A stretch of 14,242 nucleotides of DNA from Smittium mucronatum (taxonomy: Eukaryota; Kickxellomycota; Harpellomycetes; Harpellales; Legeriomycetaceae), in the NCBI GenBank assembly GCA_001953115.1, contig LSSL01006765.1:1-14242 (forward strand). Reading direction: 5' to 3'. Shown here one piece after another: positions 9,468 to 14,242 of the stretch. Under the pieces are notes generated by a model. That model was not told where the DNA came from. It saw nothing but the letters and a program-made list of their open reading frames with translations, and did not search any database. Numbering within the stretch: the first letter of the stretch is position 1; every line of letters starts with the position of its first letter. A program made the position numbers and the translations under genes.

Positions 9468-9481
9468 GCATATATATATGC
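9468..9481. repeat. 14-bp palindrome of alternating AT core
   Basis: GCATATATATATGC is a perfect palindrome. The (TA)n core makes this a weak signal in AT-rich DNA. Confidence 0.35.
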
Positions 9482-10020
9482 AGAACAGAATCATGGAAAA
9501 GAAAATTTTTAGTCAATAAAAGTTTCATATTTTTGGCTTTTAAAAAAAAATAATTTATTGATATAATTGATTTTTCCAAGAAATCCCAGGAACAAACTAG
9601 AAATTAGGGAAATGTCTTATAGATTTATTTTTATTTATTTATTTATAAATGATGCAGATAATTGCGAAATTATGCTTGTTTATTATAATTATTTTTGTTT
9701 AAAAATGCCAATTCTAAAAAATAAACTGTTATTCAAAACACGAAATTTATCTCCAATAATTATGATCAATATTACTTCATTCATATTGTTTTTCTCTTTA
9801 ATTTCAAGCGGAAATTACCTAAATTAATTTTAATTTTAATTTATTATCTATTCCAAACGAAAATTTTATATCATAAGGTTATATAATAGCAGATCTAATA
9901 ACGAATCTGTTTCGAAAATTTCAAAAATAGTATGAAGTACCGTGATATCACATTATGGGCTCAATACATTGATTTATTTAATATGAAAAATTTTAAAGGT
10001 GATATATACAATTATAAAAA

Positions 10021-10046
10021 CCAGCATTTAATCTTATCGATGCTGG
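10021..10046. repeat. GC-rich hairpin in AT-rich desert
   Basis: CCAGCAT (10021-10027) and ATGCTGG (10040-10046) are perfect reverse complements around a 12-nt loop. Four G-C pairs out of seven stand out in DNA of about 20% G+C. Confidence 0.4.
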
Positions 10047-10392
10047 ATGTATTATATTAAACGGCAGAAATCATAATTTCTCCAACCATAAATTTATTAT
10101 ATAACTCAGAATTAAATTTTTATCAGTCGAAAACATTTTATTTTGAGCTCAAACTAAAAATTGGTAGGTTTTATTGAAAAAAATTATCATAGGATTCTGA
10201 TTAATAGTATTTTCAAATTCGATATTAATTATGAATATATATAATCTAATAATCACATACGATTTCATATTTGTATTATATTCAGGCAAAAACATTATCT
10301 GCATTAATAACTTATATTGTATATAAAGTATTTTAAGATCATGGTTTAATAAATTTCAATAATCTTGACATATATTCTTTAATAAATACAAG

Positions 10393-10406
10393 AAATGCAT
10401 GCATTT
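10393..10406. repeat. 14-bp perfect palindrome
   Basis: AAATGCATGCATTT is a perfect self-complementary sequence. A further interrupted stem lies just downstream: TCTCA and AACT (10427-10438) against AGTT and TGAGA (10445-10454). Confidence 0.4.
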
Positions 10407-11219
10407 TAAGATTTTTATCTAAATTATCTCAATTAACTCACTTTAGTTGTGAGATATAATTTTAAATTGATTAATACCAGTTAATTCATCTTGAAACTTA
10501 AAAAAGTAGCTTAATTTAACTAAATAATAGGAGAAAATGGGATAGGAGCATTATTATTATTAAGCTTACCATGCTTTATGTCGGTATTTAATATTTCATT
10601 GATTAGAATTTTCATTATTCAAGAGTATTCTAATACAATTTTTAAATTTTTGGGGTCAATTCAGCTTTAATAGGGATTTTACAACTTTTTTCTTTTTAGA
10701 AGTAATAATATAAATGAAAGTGTGAACCTCTAGTCAGTGAAATTTGAAATAAATTGATTTATGATATCCATAGAATAAAAAATAATCTATAGGTTTAATT
10801 TTTGTGCATTATTCTTGATTGATATTGTGTAGTATGAATATTTTAAATTAATAAAAAAAGATATTTAATATGTAAAAATGGGTGGTTTTATTAGAATGCA
10901 TTTAAAATAAAATAAAAATATTCTGAGGACAAAAACTCGAGTTATATCATAATCTAAATATTTTCTTTTGTTTTATTTTTTCTGAAATTATTTGCTAGAA
11001 TATAAAAAATTTATGAAAGTCGCACTATAAAAATGATATCCCTTAACCTTTTTAAAACCACCAGCCCATAATTCTCAGCTGAATCTAATAAAATAACTGC
11101 TCGCTGCTTTTGAAACTTTGAAACTTCTGTTATAATATCAATAGTCATACTTTGTGGGGTTTCTTGATCCTTGGAAGAATATTATCGCAAATTTATGTGT
11201 CATTTTGAGGCTTCGAAAT

Positions 11220-11272
11220 TTTTCTGTAGATTCCCAGAATATTACTGAAATTTGGTATAATTTTCTGTAGAT
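11220..11272 (+). repeat. 12-bp direct repeat TTTTCTGTAGAT
   Basis: The 12-mer occurs at 11220-11231 and 11261-11272, spaced 41 bases. The surrounding stretch, about 11100-11280, is somewhat GC-richer than its flanks and may be a decayed element. Confidence 0.4.
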
Positions 11273-11680
11273 ATATTAATTCACTTTTTTAATTATATTA
11301 TTAAATTTACTTGAAACTTATTGATTCGAGATTTTTTATTTTATTTTTAAGTTATAATATTTTTTATTGCTAAGAAATAGTGTTATGAGTATTTTTAAAG
11401 AAGAAAAAAAAGAATTAGTATCTTTAGATATTTTCAGTATTAATAAATTTTTATTTTAAGGTTTTAAAAATTTAGTAGACCAAAAACAATTAACTTTTAA
11501 TCAATTTTAATTACATATGAAGCATTTTTATTTCTTCAATGGAATTAGGATACAGTTATTTTTGACATTTATTTTTTCCTATGGCATTTTTCTCTTTATG
11601 ATATCCGACTTTTTTTTCTTTCTCACTTTTTATTTATTCTATATGATATAACAATACTAATTTAATTTAATAATATTAAA

Positions 11681-11720
11681 TTTTTCATTTGAATCTATTG
11701 ATTCCCATTCAAATGAAAAA
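11681..11720. repeat. 14-bp perfect inverted repeat, 12-nt loop
   Basis: TTTTTCATTTGAAT (11681-11694) and ATTCAAATGAAAAA (11707-11720) are perfect reverse complements separated by CTATTGATTCCC. It is the strongest uninterrupted stem seen in the desert. Confidence 0.6.
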
Positions 11721-11778
11721 AAATTTCAAATCAATCTTTTTGTGCAAATATAACTTTGTAAATCAATATTCTTAAATA

Positions 11779-11826
11779 AATTTTCAAAGAAAACGACTTC
11801 TTTGAAAATTGGATTCTTTGAAAATT
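11779..11826. repeat. 13-bp inverted repeat plus an extra direct copy
   Basis: AATTTTCAAAGAA (11779-11791) pairs perfectly with TTCTTTGAAAATT (11798-11810) around a 6-nt loop. The right arm is repeated exactly at 11814-11826. The left arm could therefore pair with either copy, giving two mutually exclusive hairpins. Confidence 0.6.
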
Positions 11827-11910
11827 AAAATCAATTTTTTTTACCTTTCTTTTCATTTTTGCAAATAATAAATTTTTATAAAACAAAGTCCTTATTTATG
11901 ATTTAAATTG

Positions 11911-11922
11911 ATGGAGCTCCAT
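11911..11922. repeat. 12-bp palindrome with GC core
   Basis: ATGGAGCTCCAT is perfectly self-complementary with six G/C bases. It lies about 85 bases after the doubled 13-mer and is the third palindromic unit within 250 bases. Confidence 0.45.
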
Positions 11923-13782
11923 TGTTTTCTATTAGAAATTACAAATAACCATCAAAAAATTTTAAATAAAGTTTGATTTTTTTTGCGAATGAAGGTAAAT
12001 TCAAATAAAAGGGTGGTTTATTATAATATGATTCAGAAGTTATATTGGTATAAAAAGTAATATTATTCAAAAATATATTCCAAAAAAATGAATAAAAAAA
12101 CACAATTTTCTTACTATTAAAAAAATTAATTTTCATAAGAAAAAAAATTCAAAAAAATTCAAAAAGATCACTTAAAAAAAGAAAGTTTGATATCTAAGTA
12201 AAACATATCTTCAATGATTATTACCACTTATTATTTGAATAAAAAATATCTCACTATTAAATATCAGCCTTTATAAATAAAATTTCTACAAAAATGAAAG
12301 ATCATATCTGTAGATTTTTTCAAAATTATAATAAATTTCATTCTAAAACGTTGTTAAATAACTACAAAATTAAAATATTGTGATTTTAATTAATTTTTGA
12401 ACTCAATTTCTGTAAGTATTTTTATGAAATCAGCTAAAAATGTATATCGAAAAAATACCAGCCTTTAAATTTCATTCAGTTAATAAAAATATAGAATTAT
12501 TTTACATTTTTGATGGATTTTTCTTATGGAAAAAAAATAGATTATAAAAATCGATCTTATTAATAGATTAAAATGAATTTAGTAAACAAGAATTTAAAAT
12601 ATAGCTGTTGTCAATGATTCTCTTGTAAAATAAGGAAAATAAAATAAAATCTACTATAAATGAATTTCAGTTAAAAGTCGGGAAAAAGAATCTTAAAATT
12701 TACTATCTAAAAACTGATACTTTTTTTATAGATACAATTATTTTTTTTATCATGTGTTTATTTCACCTATCGGTATTTGAATTCTGTAATCTTAACCAAA
12801 TACTTACTACCCAACTTCAATCTGAGCATACTAACAACTGAGATCAAAAAATGTATATTCAATATTAATTTATTTGTCCTTAATCCAGTAAACTTGAGTA
12901 ATATTTTCAATATTTACTAATCACTTCATATTCATGTTCAAGAAAAAATATTGTGTTTGTATAATAATACGATAAAATACAGAAGTATTTTTTTACAAAA
13001 TTAAGAATATGCACGATTAAAATTTTTGTAATATATTTATCTAATATTCTTCAAAAAATAAAAAAAATAACAAATTAAACCTAACTTCTTTTTATTGGGG
13101 GGAGGGGGGCTAGGTTTTACTATATTAAAATATTAAGAACAATAAATTGACACTATGAAAAATAGGCAAAATTGCAAAATGATAAATTTTTTAAAAATAT
13201 TATTTGTTATTTAAAAAATAGTATCTTCATCAAAAAAATTTCAATAATAGGAATATTTTTTTTAATCAATAAGCCGGGAAAAATATAAATTAAAATTATA
13301 TTAAGATTCATTGTGAAAATTAAAGCAAGTTTTATTATGAAATCGAAAGAAAAATCATAATAAGAAAGGTAAATTATTGTATGACTTTCACCAATGACTC
13401 TGATTTCCAATGAATTAGTTTTAAACTGCTAAAGGGGATATAATTAAAAAATTGAAATTTTTTAGAAATGTATATACCAATAGTTAAATATATTTATTGG
13501 TTTTAATAAAAAAAGTGATCAAAGTTGCAAAATATTATCAAAAATAATCAACATATATCAACAGGAATTAAATATAACAAATGAAATAAATATATACCTC
13601 TACATTAAAAGATTTTTTGTTTTGCACAGCCATTTTTTAATCTCATTTATAAAAAAATTGATAGGGCAATTATTTTACTCCTGTCTTTTTTTATTTTTTC
13701 TCTTCAAAAATTAAAAACGGTCAAAAAAAGGAGCTTATATTTTATTTCCTATGAAAATTAAAAATGAGAGGTATTATAATAA
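11923..13782. other. AT-rich gene desert, distal part
   Basis: No coding or RNA gene is supportable. Open frames of 60-70 codons on the minus strand (about 11939-12136 and 13207-13410) encode Phe/Ile/Lys-rich low-complexity peptides and are judged to be chance. Confidence 0.55.
13097..13109 (+). repeat. G6-A-G6 tract
   Basis: Two runs of six G's are separated by one A, in DNA where G's rarely run beyond two. Similar isolated G runs occur at 2072-2077 (six) and 4666-4672 (seven). Confidence 0.6.
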
Positions 13783-13953
13783 CCAGACTCTTTCAAATTC
13801 AAGAAAAAAAACTGGTCTATGAAAAATATACCGTTCAGTCTCGAATCTTCGTCAACAGCAAGCGATTTTCGAAATGATCCAATAGTGCCCTATAGGCAAA
13901 TGTTTTTTTCGGTTTTCATGGAAAAGATCAAAGGTCGTTTTTCATTTTTTTAA
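13783..13953 (+). CDS. Short open frame in a GC-richer patch, unrecognised
   Basis: The frame is open from 13783, with an ATG at 13819 and a stop at 13951-13953, giving 44 codons from the ATG. The peptide has mixed, protein-like composition, with segments SLESSSTASDFRNDPIVPYR and FFSVFMEKIKGRF. The DNA is visibly richer in G and C than the desert around it. I recognise no family. It could be one exon of a gene, a relic, or chance; splice sites around it are not distinctive. Confidence 0.2.
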   Translation, partial: PDSFKFKKKNWSMKNIPFSLESSSTASDFRNDPIVPYRQMFFSVFMEKIKGRFSFF

Positions 13954-14242
13954 ATTGGTTTTTTTATTATATATTATCTTTTATTGAAAATTGACCAATA
14001 ATTCAAAGCAAAAAGCTAGAAATTTCTATACTTAGATATGGAGATCTAATTATATAAAAAAAAGATAAATCAATTGCACTTTGGATCAGGATTTAGAAAT
14101 CTTCACCACTGCATAAGTATAAATAAACTCAGGGTATATATATATCAATTTTTGAATCAGGTAAAAACGAATCATTTTTTCTTAACTTATTTTTAAAAGC
14201 TTTAAATTTTAACAGAATTAAATTTTAAATCAATCAATCAAT
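13954..14242. other. AT-rich end of window
   Basis: No feature is supportable. It contains a short TATATATAT run near 14135 and a CAATCAATCAAT triplet at the window edge. Confidence 0.5.

Larger units (their letters stand above)
4832..11680. other. AT-rich gene desert, main part
   Basis: Composition is very AT-rich, with individual 60-base lines as low as 5% G+C (7441-7500). No RNA gene or convincing coding frame is visible. Open frames of 60-86 codons (for example near 4832-5035, 6538-6720 and 9567-9827) encode Lys/Asn/Ile/Phe-rich peptides. At roughly 10% stop codons per position, several frames of this length are expected by chance in a window of this size. Palindromes and tracts inside the region are listed separately. 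Confidence 0.6.

Noticed and set aside
10524..10670. Membrane-like 48-codon open stretch
   Set aside because: It lacks a start at its beginning, and its hydrophobicity follows from repeated TTA and ATT codons; the length is well within chance.

Overview
This window looks like nuclear DNA from a fungus, most likely an ascomycete. The strongest support is one recognisable gene relic at about 2.0-3.2 kb. It belongs to the Ecm33/Sps2 family of GPI-anchored cell-wall proteins, which is essentially fungal. There are splice-acceptor-like sequences, long AT-rich spacers, and no bacterial operon structure or ribosome-binding sites. No tRNA, rRNA, CRISPR array, transposase or complete intact gene was found. 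The species cannot be named from what is visible.

Layout. (a) 1-300 is a compositional island: about 43% G+C by hand count, against roughly 20% in most of the window. It has no open frame of note on either strand but folds into two long rod-like hairpins (71-135 and 244-293), so it may be a structured RNA or the edge of a mobile element. (b) 366-1786 is gene-free AT-rich sequence. (c) 1996-3192 (+) is the Ecm33/Sps2-like gene. Its 5' half carries in-frame stops at 2032, 2397 and 2554 and frame changes near 2239 and 2540. Its 3' half is open through a Ser/Thr-rich linker and a hydrophobic GPI-type tail. Two of the three stops sit where the family pattern predicts glutamine, which fits CAA to TAA decay, the CpA to TpA change typical of fungal repeat-induced point mutation (RIP). 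(d) 3.5-4.8 kb holds patches of higher G+C with acceptor-like sites and short protein-like peptides, probably decayed exons, none securely identified. (e) About 5.0-14.2 kb is an extremely AT-rich gene desert. The open frames of 60-86 codons there are about what chance gives at this composition. Its visible content is palindromes and inverted repeats, clustered at 11.68-11.92 kb, a G6-A-G6 tract at 13.1 kb, and one short higher-G+C open frame at 13.8-13.95 kb.

No genes here can be shown to work together. The overall picture is one decayed cell-wall gene at the edge of an AT-rich, repeat-decayed compartment such as an AT isochore, subtelomere or pericentromere. The most novel candidates are the structured island at 1-300 and the inverted-repeat cluster near 11.7-11.9 kb.
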